This document shows, in pieces, positions 1 to 6,032 of a stretch of 9,355 bases of DNA. The notes beneath the pieces are model-generated. The model was not told where the DNA came from. It saw nothing but the letters and a program-made list of their open reading frames with translations, and made no database searches. The stretch's first letter is position 1. Every line of letters starts with the position of its first letter. A program made the translations under genes and the position numbers. This stretch comes from an uncultured bacterium (GTDB taxonomy: Bacteria > Bacteroidota > Bacteroidia > Bacteroidales > JACABE01), in contig CAIWDQ010000288.1 in assembly GCA_903911455.1 (NCBI GenBank), forward strand, positions 1 through 9,355, in the 5' to 3' direction.

Positions 1-83
1 ATCTTTTGTTGGTTTGAAGACATCTTTTATTCGTTTGAAGACATCTTTTATTGGTTTGAAAGCATCTTTTATTGGTTTGAAAC
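1..83. repeat. 21-bp tandem repeat array, four units, cut by the window edge
   Basis: Four head-to-tail units start at 1, 22, 43 and 64, with the consensus ATCTTTTATTGGTTTGAAGAC. The first three are 21 bp and the last is 20 bp. Units differ from the consensus at only one to three positions. There are no spacers, so this is a minisatellite and not a CRISPR array; it may continue to the left. Because 21 is a multiple of three, several frames stay open: plus frame 1 to a stop at 121-123, plus frame 2 to a stop at 140-142, and one minus frame that reads C(F/L)QTNKR repeats. In the minus frame three of the four variable sites are synonymous, but that frame has no ATG or GTG start, only a TTG. I cannot decide whether the array is coding. 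Confidence 0.85.
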
Positions 84-109
84 TTTTCAAACGAAACAAT
101 TATTGTTTC
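75..109. repeat. Two abutting perfect palindromes at the end of the repeat array
   Basis: GTTTGAAA (75-82) and TTTCAAAC (85-92) form an 8-bp perfect inverted repeat around CT. Immediately next, GAAACAAT (93-100) and ATTGTTTC (102-109) form another 8-bp perfect inverted repeat around a single T. The first stem uses the GTTTGAA core of the last tandem unit. The two dyads touch without a gap. Neither is followed by a T run on the plus strand, so they do not look like ordinary terminators. A double hairpin, a paired protein-binding site, or a by-product of repeat expansion are all possible. Confidence 0.7.
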
Positions 110-348
110 AAGCGTATATTTAATTACATCATAAGCTATTAAGAAGTCTTCATTTAAATAAAATATATTTTCAAACAAATAAAATATTTAAAATAATGGA
201 ACTAATATACAGTCATATAAATAAAATAGCATAATTATCAAAACAAATATCCTGGCAAACAAATATAATAAAGTATCTTTGCAATAAAATATTGACCTAT
301 ATCCAAAAAATAAAAATCAATTAACATCAAAACTAATTTAATACTATT
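110..348. other. AT-rich intergenic stretch
   Basis: Together with the repeats at 1-109 this makes a 348-bp gene-free leader. It is very AT-rich with many A/T runs and short recurring CAAACAAAT words (about 174 and 256). Apart from the promoter at 253-281 I see no RNA gene, no terminator and no convincing ORF in it. Confidence 0.6.
253..281 (+). promoter_or_regulatory. Predicted Bacteroidota-type promoter for the 349 gene
   Basis: TATCTTTG at 274-281 matches the Bacteroidota -7 consensus TAnnTTTG exactly. A -33-like TGG lies at 253-255, 18 bp upstream, which is weaker than the usual TTG with 19-21 bp spacing. Transcription would begin near 288, leaving a leader of about 60 nt before the ATG at 349. 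The placement is inferred from the motif only. Confidence 0.6.
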
Positions 349-1305
349 ATGAATGATTTAGATGAGATAGAATTCAGAATGTTTCAGGTTGTTTTCGAAA
401 TAATGACAAAATATAAGTCGGTATGGCAAGCTAATGCAAATATTACATATTGGAACGATCAGTTATTGTATGTTATTAGGATGTTAAAGGCTTTCAACGA
501 AACAAAACAAAAAAATCCGAAAGAGATTACAAAAGCTAAAGTTGCATTTAGAAAAGCATTTATAATAAAAGTTTTTAATGTAAAAACAGCTTTATCTCAT
601 TACTACAAAAACAAAGAAATGAAAGTAGATGAAGCTTTGTTTAATTATACAATTTCGAAACTTACACGCATGACTGACGATGCTTTGTATATGGAAGCTA
701 GCGCTATATATGAAAGAGCAGTTTCTCTGGAGGCCGAACTATTGCCATTGGGGATTACTGCCGCACAAATTACAGAATTAGATACTTACATCAAAGATTT
801 TCTTGGACTTCTCAAAAAGTTAGAGTATGCACTAAAGAATGACATTGTTAACAATGCAAAAATCACAGCGTTTATTAAGAAAGCTAAGATTATTTTAAAG
901 GAAGAATTAGATGATGCAGTAAGTATGTATAGTGCAGATTTTCCTGATTTTACAAATGAATATCATGATGGTCGAAAAAGAGTGTTGAAACCAGGTAAAC
1001 ACCATCCTTACAAAGCCGAAATATGGGGAAAAGTAACCAATGCCATTACAAAAGAAGGGATTGCAGGAGTGAAAGTAGAAGCCGGAGCCCAAAAAATTGT
1101 TACAACTACCGACAAAGATGGCAACTACTTGATAAGTCTCTTTAAAAAAGATATGACAACAATTAGTTTTAGTTTACCTGAAAAATATATAGATAAAATA
1201 CTTCCCATTCCCACAAAATACAAGAGAAGCAAAATTAAAATGAATATCGAACTATCACCAATCATCGAAAGAGGAAGTGCAAGAGCTCAATATTATATTG
1301 ATTAG
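349..1305 (+). CDS. Hypothetical cytoplasmic protein with C-terminal carboxypeptidase-regulatory-like domain
   Basis: This 318-residue protein has no signal peptide or membrane segment, so it is probably cytoplasmic. Residues 1-200 are charged, mostly helical and carry no motif I recognise. After a basic, His-containing linker (about 206-221), residues 222-304 look like a carboxypeptidase-regulatory-like (CarboxypepD_reg, transthyretin-like) beta sandwich: they begin IWGKVTNAITKEGIAGVKV and include the turn TDKDGNYLI near 254-262. This domain is common in Bacteroidota but usually sits in exported proteins, for example at the N-terminus of SusC-like receptors, so its place at the end of a protein without a signal is unusual. 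The start is the first ATG after a matching promoter, and the A-rich leader without a Shine-Dalgarno sequence is normal for the phylum. A decayed copy of the gene's last 43 codons follows immediately. The function is unknown; the domain call is by eye. Confidence 0.85.
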   Translation: MNDLDEIEFRMFQVVFEIMTKYKSVWQANANITYWNDQLLYVIRMLKAFNETKQKNPKEITKAKVAFRKAFIIKVFNVKTALSHYYKNKEMKVDEALFNYTISKLTRMTDDALYMEASAIYERAVSLEAELLPLGITAAQITELDTYIKDFLGLLKKLEYALKNDIVNNAKITAFIKKAKIILKEELDDAVSMYSADFPDFTNEYHDGRKRVLKPGKHHPYKAEIWGKVTNAITKEGIAGVKVEAGAQKIVTTTDKDGNYLISLFKKDMTTISFSLPEKYIDKILPIPTKYKRSKIKMNIELSPIIERGSARAQYYID

Positions 1306-1326
1306 GGGAGTAACAATAAGAAATTA

Positions 1327-1452
1327 TAAAAACATATAGGATAAATACTTCTCATACCCTCCAAATACAAGAGAAGCAGAATTAAAATAGACGCCAATCT
1401 ATCATCAGCAATCGAAGTTAGAAACACATGAGGAAACTATAATATTGATTAG
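1327..1452 (+). pseudogene. Decayed copy of the 3' end of the preceding gene
   Basis: This stretch repeats the last part of the 349-1305 gene at a constant offset of 147 bp, which keeps the frame. Over 1348-1452 against 1201-1305 I count 76 of 105 identical bases by hand, and 17 of 34 identical residues (for example IPSKYKRSRIK here against IPTKYKRSKIK in the gene), ending in the same IleAsp-TAG. Homology reaches back to about 1327. The copy has in-frame stops at 1327-1329 (TAA), 1342-1344 (TAA) and 1429-1431 (TGA), and no start, so it cannot be expressed as protein. It is either the relic of a tandem paralogue or a duplicated 3' end that has drifted. Confidence 0.85.
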
Positions 1453-1772
1453 GGAAAATCGATATTATTTACATTACTATTCTTTAAAAAAATCTATTCC
1501 TTTAAGTTAAAATACAGAAGAATTAAGATAAATGTAAGCAATATTTAACATAAAATATCTTAAAATAACTTAACGATATACAAAATTGATTATACTTACA
1601 ATTGAACAACAATCAATTGAGAGGGGTGGCTAACATTAACAAATAATTAACAAAATAATATGCTTATTAAATAAAATAAGATCCAACAAATTTTATGTTT
1701 GCAGAAGAAAAATTATAGGGGGAAACCGAAAACCCAAAAACAGAGTAGGTGTATATAAAAATTAAATTTAAT
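1453..1772. other. AT-rich intergenic region with leader of the 1773 gene
   Basis: About 320 bp with no ORF or RNA gene that I can support. It has weak dyads: AATTGATT (1584-1591) pairs with AATCAATT (1611-1618), and CAATTG occurs at 1599-1604 and 1614-1619. A locally G-rich stretch, GAGAGGGGTGGC, begins at 1620. I see no convincing terminator for the upstream gene. The promoter at 1694-1701 and a leader of about 65 nt containing AGGGGGAAACC fill the last part. Confidence 0.6.
1694..1701 (+). promoter_or_regulatory. Predicted -7 promoter element for the secreted-protein gene
   Basis: TATGTTTG matches the Bacteroidota TAnnTTTG -7 consensus. No TTG lies at the expected 19-21 bp upstream, so the -33 half is missing or degenerate. 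Transcription would start near 1708, giving a leader of about 65 nt. Confidence 0.55.
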
Positions 1773-3551
1773 ATGAGAATAGTATTCTTTCTTAAAAAGA
1801 TGTTTTTTTTACTGATTATATCAGTTTTTTTTATTGCTCAGGTTTCAATTGGGCAAAATGTTGTTATTCCTAAAAAAGTAAATACTCAAAAGAATGTTTC
1901 TAAACAATCACCTAGTAGTGGTCCAATAGGTATATATAACCCTAATTTAAAACCAACTATTACACAACAGCAGATAAAATTTAATGCTAAAAAGAATTTA
2001 CCAATATACAAAACTAATAGTACAACTGTACTTACTTTTGAAGGACTTGGAGATTTAGCTTCAATTGGTAATTATTATGATGGAGGTGCTGGCCCTAATT
2101 ATGGAGTTTCCTTTAGTAGTAACTCTTTATCTATAATCTCTAATCTTTCCGGGGGATCTGGAAATTTTAGTAATGAACCTTCACCTATTACTTGTTTATT
2201 TTTTCTTACAGGTAGTTCAGTAATGAGTGTCCCCGCAGGCTTTACTACAGGTTTTTCTTTTTACTATACTTCTTCTGCTTCCGGAACAGTATATGTTTGG
2301 GATGGAGTAAATGGTGGAGGCAATTTATTAACATCTGCAACTTTTAGTGCTACCCCAAATTCTACTTCTCCTTATTATACATTTGATAATTGGCAACCAA
2401 TGGGTGTTTCATTTAGTGGTACTGCTAAATCAGTTACTTTTTCAGGAGTAGATAATCAATGTGGTTTTGATAATATTACTTTCGGTTCTTCAACACCAGG
2501 TTCTGGAAGTTCAACACCACCAGCAGACCCTACTTCAGTTTCTGTAACAAATTCTTCAATTTGTAATGGTGGAAGTACTCAATTAACTGCTAATGGTGCT
2601 GTAGGAACAGTATACTGGTATACAGGTAGCTGTGGAGGAACACAAGTTGGGACAGGTAGCCCTTTAACTGTAAATCCAACTTCAACAACAACTTATTATG
2701 CTATGAACTATAATAATTCTTTATTTAGTGCAGGTTGTGCTTCAACAACAATAACAGTTAATCCTTTACCTGTGCCAACAATTAGTGGACCTGCATCAGT
2801 TTGTTATAATGTGGCCGGGAATGTATATACTACTGAAGCAAGTATGACAGGATATACATGGAATGTAAGTGGTGGAACTATAACAGCAGGAGGAACCTCA
2901 ACTGATAATACTGTTACTGTTACATGGAATACAGTAGGAACAGAATCAGTAAGTGTTAATTATACTAATGGTAATAGTTGTACAGCAGCTAGTGCGACAG
3001 TTAAGAATGTTACTGTACATTCACTTCCTGTTCCAACAATAAGTGGACCAACTACTATGTGTTCGAGTGCAACAGGGAATGTATTTACAACTGAATCTGG
3101 AAAGACAAGTTATATATGGACAGTACCTGGTGGAACTATTACAGCAGGAAGTGGAACAAATTCTATAACTGCAACTTTAATCGCTTCAGGAGCACAAACA
3201 GTAAGTGTTAATTATACTGATGTAAACGGATGTACAGCAGTAAGTCCAACAGTATATAATGTAACTGTTAATGGTCATACACCTGTTATTACTGGATCTC
3301 CAAATAATGGTTATGATGTAAATGCTTTAGACCATATTACATATTGCACACCTTTGTTTACTGGGGATCTATATTCATGGAGTGCTTTTGGAACAGTTAC
3401 TTATCCTTCATCCAACAGGAATTGTATAAATGATTATTTATGTAATCCTTGCGGTGTATATGGTGCATGGACAATAAAAGTAACAGAAACTGATCCTGTT
3501 TCAGGTTGTACAGCAACAGGGACAAAGAATATATTTATTCATACTCCATAA
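1773..3551 (+). CDS. Secreted multidomain surface protein with Ig-like and PKD-like repeats
   Basis: The protein has 592 residues from the ATG at 1773. I prefer this start to an in-frame GTG at 1749 because it gives a clean signal peptide of about 28 residues (basic start, hydrophobic core, then SIGQ). After a low-complexity spacer, about 86-240 is a Gly/Ser/aromatic-rich beta domain, opening FEGLGD and closing CGFDNITFGS, that resembles domains of exported PEP-CTERM-type and adhesin proteins. A Ser/Pro/Gly linker (about 240-252) leads to an Ig-like domain (about 253-331). Two tandem PKD-like repeats of 84-86 residues follow, each opening LPVPTISGP, then a Cys-containing last beta region (about 502-592). 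I see no catalytic motif, so adhesion or surface-matrix roles are inference. Unlike the protein at 6033-8348 it shows no recognisable T9SS sorting tail: it ends IFIHTP just before a terminator. It is probably transcribed alone. Confidence 0.85.
   Translation: MRIVFFLKKMFFLLIISVFFIAQVSIGQNVVIPKKVNTQKNVSKQSPSSGPIGIYNPNLKPTITQQQIKFNAKKNLPIYKTNSTTVLTFEGLGDLASIGNYYDGGAGPNYGVSFSSNSLSIISNLSGGSGNFSNEPSPITCLFFLTGSSVMSVPAGFTTGFSFYYTSSASGTVYVWDGVNGGGNLLTSATFSATPNSTSPYYTFDNWQPMGVSFSGTAKSVTFSGVDNQCGFDNITFGSSTPGSGSSTPPADPTSVSVTNSSICNGGSTQLTANGAVGTVYWYTGSCGGTQVGTGSPLTVNPTSTTTYYAMNYNNSLFSAGCASTTITVNPLPVPTISGPASVCYNVAGNVYTTEASMTGYTWNVSGGTITAGGTSTDNTVTVTWNTVGTESVSVNYTNGNSCTAASATVKNVTVHSLPVPTISGPTTMCSSATGNVFTTESGKTSYIWTVPGGTITAGSGTNSITATLIASGAQTVSVNYTDVNGCTAVSPTVYNVTVNGHTPVITGSPNNGYDVNALDHITYCTPLFTGDLYSWSAFGTVTYPSSNRNCINDYLCNPCGVYGAWTIKVTETDPVSGCTATGTKNIFIHTP
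2766..3275 (+). repeat. Tandem PKD-like domain duplication inside the secreted-protein gene
   Basis: Two in-frame units at 2766-3023 and 3024-3275 encode paralogous domains of 86 and 84 residues. Both open LPVPTISGP, share a Cys shortly after, then GNV(Y/F)TTE, a Y-T/I-W core followed by GGTITAG, V-S-V-N-Y-T, and close with a Cys-Thr-Ala turn before VTV. The DNA is still clearly similar between units, which suggests fairly recent internal duplication and a site where copy number may vary between strains. Confidence 0.75.
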
Positions 3552-3575
3552 TTCAATTAAGAATTAAAATACATT

Positions 3576-3614
3576 GAGCTCTTGCAATATGAATTGCAAG
3601 AGCTCTTTTTTTTT
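3576..3614 (+). terminator. Strong intrinsic terminator after the secreted-protein gene
   Basis: A perfect 13-bp inverted repeat, GAGCTCTTGCAAT (3576-3588) and ATTGCAAGAGCTC (3593-3605), closes a four-base ATGA loop and is followed directly by nine T residues (3606-3614). It begins 24 bp after the stop codon. The rest of the gap up to nadB holds a weaker 8-bp inverted repeat (3622-3629 with 3640-3647) without a T run. Confidence 0.95.
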
Positions 3615-3714
3615 GCTTTTCTATTTGATGTCTTTATATATCAAATAAAATGTAGATAATTCTATACTTTTTGGTTTTTAATTGTTCATGTAAATATCTT
3701 TTTTAAATAAATAA

Positions 3715-3732
3715 TAAGCATAAATATGCTTA
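3715..3732. promoter_or_regulatory. Candidate operator: 18-bp dyad at the nadB promoter
   Basis: TAAGCATA (3715-3722) and TATGCTTA (3725-3732) are perfect reverse complements around AA. The dyad lies 8 bp upstream of the -7 box at 3741 and covers the place where the -33 element should be. That position suits a repressor, or an activator replacing the missing -33. Since nadB begins NAD synthesis, a cofactor-responsive regulator is plausible, but I do not recognise the site as that of any named regulator. Confidence 0.45.
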
Positions 3733-3740
3733 GGATTTAG

Positions 3741-3748
3741 TAATTTTG
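3741..3748 (+). promoter_or_regulatory. Predicted -7 element of the nadB operon promoter
   Basis: TAATTTTG matches TAnnTTTG exactly, with no TTG at the expected -33 spacing. Transcription would start near 3755, leaving a leader of about 25 nt. The next 13 bases, TACTCTCAAATTA, closely resemble the initiation region of the tRNA gene at 9053 (CACTCCCAATTTA). Confidence 0.65.
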
Positions 3749-3780
3749 TACTCTCAAATTAAAGTAATCTAAATAAGCTA

Positions 3781-5361
3781 ATGCGAAAAAAAGTTGATTT
3801 CTTAATAATAGGTTCAGGAATTGCCGGACTAAGTTTTGCTTTAAAAGTAGCAGACTACGGCAAAGTATGCATCGTAACTAAAGCTGCAGCCGAAGAAAGT
3901 TCTACTAAATATGCTCAGGGTGGAATAGCAGCTGTAATGTATACGCCCGATTCCTACGAAAAGCATATAAAAGACACCATGATGGCAGGTGATCAACTTT
4001 CTAATGAGGAAATCGTTAGAATAACTATAACAGAATCAACCGAAAGGATTAAAGAACTGATAGCCTGGGGTGCTAACTTTGATAAAACAGCTTCAGGTAG
4101 GTACGATCTCGCAAAAGAAGGTGGCCATTCTGAGTATAGAGTGCTTCATCATAAAGATAGAACCGGAAATGAGATAGAAAGAGCTTTACTGGAGAATGTT
4201 AAGAAACACCCAAACATCGAACTACTCGAAAACCAATTTACAATAGACATAATTACCCAGCATCATCTGGGAATTGAAGTAAACAAAAAGACGAAGGATA
4301 TACAATGTTATGGCGCCTACGTTCTTAATCCTGAAACGAATGAGATCAACACTTACCTCTCCAAAATTACATTGATAGCTACAGGTGGCAATGGGAATGT
4401 TTACAATACAACAACAAATCCTTTGATATCAACCGGCGACGGCATCGCGATGGTATACAGAGCGAAAGGCCTTGTTGAGAAGATGGAGTTTGTTCAATTC
4501 CACCCTACTGCACTTTACAATCCACACGAGAAACCTTCATTCCTGATTTCGGAAGCAGTAAGAGGCTTTGGAGCTAAACTTAAGACGATTGATGGTAAAG
4601 AATTTATGCAGAAGTATGATAGTCGTGGAGAACTTGCACCAAGAGATATAGTTGCCAGAGCTATTGATAATGAGTTGAAATTAAAAGGGGATGATTATGT
4701 TTTTCTGGATTGCCGACATCTGAATAAAAACGATTTGATTGATCATTTCCCAACTATTTATGCAAAATGTTTTACTATTGGTATTGATATTACTAAAGAT
4801 ATGATACCTGTAGTCCCCACAGCGCATTATAATTGTGGAGGTATTAAAGTAAATGAATTTGGGAGAAGTTCGATAGTTAATCTTTACGCATCAGGCGAAT
4901 GTTCTTCAACAGGTCTTCATGGTGCTAACCGACTTGCATCAAACTCTTTGCTTGAATCTTTAGTATTTTCGCATCGTGCAAGTATTGATTCTATTAATAT
5001 TTTAAATACAATTACTCATTGTGATGAGATACCTGACTGGAATGCAGAAGGTATGGTGCTTAACGAGGAAATGGTTTTGATTACACAATCCTTAAAAGAA
5101 CTTCAATTAATAATGTCGAATTATGTAGGTATAGTTCGTTCTAATTTAAGACTAAAAAGAGCTTTTGATCGTTTAGATATCTTATATAAAGAAACAGAAG
5201 AGCTATTTGATAGGTCAATATTAACAGTAAAGATCTGTGAGTTGAGGAATCTAATAAACAATGCTTATCTTATAATTAAGATGGCAATGGAGCGTAAGGA
5301 AAGTCGTGGATTGCATTATTCATTGGATTATCCAAAAGAAAACGAAAAAAGAATCTTATAA
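3781..5361 (+). CDS. nadB: L-aspartate oxidase (NAD biosynthesis)
   Basis: NadB is a cytoplasmic FAD enzyme that oxidises L-aspartate to iminoaspartate, which NadA condenses with dihydroxyacetone phosphate to quinolinate in de novo NAD synthesis. At 526 residues it is close to the E. coli length (540). Visible landmarks are the FAD-binding GSGIAG (11-16) in a beta-alpha-beta start; SSTKYAQGGIAAV (40-52); EGGHS with a following R-LHH (113-124); the flavin-proximal QFHPTAL (239-245); EAVRGFG (258-264); R288 in APRDIV; H349 in PTAHYNCGGI; and the C-terminal FAD-contact segment SGECSSTGLHGANRLASNS (371-389). Counterparts of the E. coli substrate residues (Glu121, His244, Arg290, His351) appear to be E113, H241, R288 and H349. 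The helical C-terminal domain is complete. The related fumarate reductase and succinate dehydrogenase flavoproteins are the alternative, but the motif set fits NadB. No nadA or nadC is nearby. It leads a probable three-gene operon. Confidence 0.96.
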   Translation: MRKKVDFLIIGSGIAGLSFALKVADYGKVCIVTKAAAEESSTKYAQGGIAAVMYTPDSYEKHIKDTMMAGDQLSNEEIVRITITESTERIKELIAWGANFDKTASGRYDLAKEGGHSEYRVLHHKDRTGNEIERALLENVKKHPNIELLENQFTIDIITQHHLGIEVNKKTKDIQCYGAYVLNPETNEINTYLSKITLIATGGNGNVYNTTTNPLISTGDGIAMVYRAKGLVEKMEFVQFHPTALYNPHEKPSFLISEAVRGFGAKLKTIDGKEFMQKYDSRGELAPRDIVARAIDNELKLKGDDYVFLDCRHLNKNDLIDHFPTIYAKCFTIGIDITKDMIPVVPTAHYNCGGIKVNEFGRSSIVNLYASGECSSTGLHGANRLASNSLLESLVFSHRASIDSINILNTITHCDEIPDWNAEGMVLNEEMVLITQSLKELQLIMSNYVGIVRSNLRLKRAFDRLDILYKETEELFDRSILTVKICELRNLINNAYLIIKMAMERKESRGLHYSLDYPKENEKRIL

Positions 5362-5372
5362 CAAAAAGTAAT

Positions 5373-6020
5373 ATGAAAAAGTTTGCAGTAATTTTATCAG
5401 GTTGCGGCGTTTACGATGGATCGGAAATCCACGAAGCCGTATTAACTCTCCTGGCAATTGATAAAAATGGAGCAACTTACGAGATATTTGCTCCAGATAT
5501 TGATCAACATCATACCATTAACCATTTAACAGGAAAAGTGACAACTGAAGTTAGAAATGTATTGGTTGAGTCGGCCAGGATTGCAAGAGGAAATATTAAA
5601 TCATTAGAACTATTTGATGAAGCTGATTTCGATGCATTGATATTCCCCGGAGGATTTGGTGCAGCTAAAAATCTTTCTACTTTTGCATTCAAAGGTGCAG
5701 CTTGTGATGTAAATGTAGATGTTGGAAATGCAGTTCTTTCGATGGTCGAACGCAATAAACCTGTGGGAGCCATGTGTATTGCACCGGCAGTTATTGCTAA
5801 GATTTTACATGATGTAGATGTTTCGATAGGGAGTAATGTTGATGAAGCTGATCAGATTAAAAAGATGGGAGCACGACACTTTAATTCAGAGCATGGTGAT
5901 GTTATTAAAGATAAAAAGCTAAAGGTATTTTCGACACCATGTTATAATATCAAAGCAACTATCTCTCAGGTAGCAACAGATGCAGATAACATTGTAAAAG
6001 CAATGTTAAATAATATGTAA
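5373..6020 (+). CDS. elbB: ElbB-type DJ-1/PfpI family protein (glyoxalase-like)
   Basis: This 215-residue protein matches ElbB almost end to end. The E. coli homologue has been linked to isoprenoid synthesis and shows weak glyoxalase (glyoxal to glycolate) activity in the DJ-1/PfpI superfamily; the physiological role is not settled. Landmarks are the family start ILSGCGVYDGSEIHEAVLTL (7-26), INHLTG (49-54), the ETRNVL-like stretch TTEVRNVLVESARIARG (57-73), PGGFGAAKNLS (92-102), and the nucleophile-elbow Cys135 in AMCIAPAV. It is cytoplasmic, without a signal peptide. The ATG lies 11 bp after the nadB stop in an A-rich gap without a promoter, so co-transcription with nadB is likely. The family call is firm; the substrate is not known from sequence. 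Confidence 0.95.
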   Translation: MKKFAVILSGCGVYDGSEIHEAVLTLLAIDKNGATYEIFAPDIDQHHTINHLTGKVTTEVRNVLVESARIARGNIKSLELFDEADFDALIFPGGFGAAKNLSTFAFKGAACDVNVDVGNAVLSMVERNKPVGAMCIAPAVIAKILHDVDVSIGSNVDEADQIKKMGARHFNSEHGDVIKDKKLKVFSTPCYNIKATISQVATDADNIVKAMLNNM

Positions 6021-6032
6021 GTTAAAATTAAA

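Noticed and set aside
1..83. CRISPR array
   Set aside because: The repeat units are directly adjacent with no spacers, and are only 20-21 bp long.
907..1092. 61-residue minus-strand ORF inside the 349 gene
   Set aside because: It lies opposite a well-supported gene, has low-complexity Cys/Phe-rich content, and has no promoter or family resemblance. It is a shadow frame.
1749..1772. GTG start eight codons upstream for the secreted protein
   Set aside because: It would add MYIKIKFN ahead of an already complete signal peptide; the ATG at 1773 gives the better N-terminus, though GTG is not excluded.
3622..3647. Second terminator or riboswitch upstream of nadB
   Set aside because: There is an 8-bp inverted repeat with a 10-base loop but no T tract. 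It also lies upstream of the predicted nadB start site, so it is not part of its leader.
5510..5773. 87-residue minus-strand ORF inside elbB
   Set aside because: elbB is a strong family match over this stretch; the antisense frame is a by-product of its codon use.
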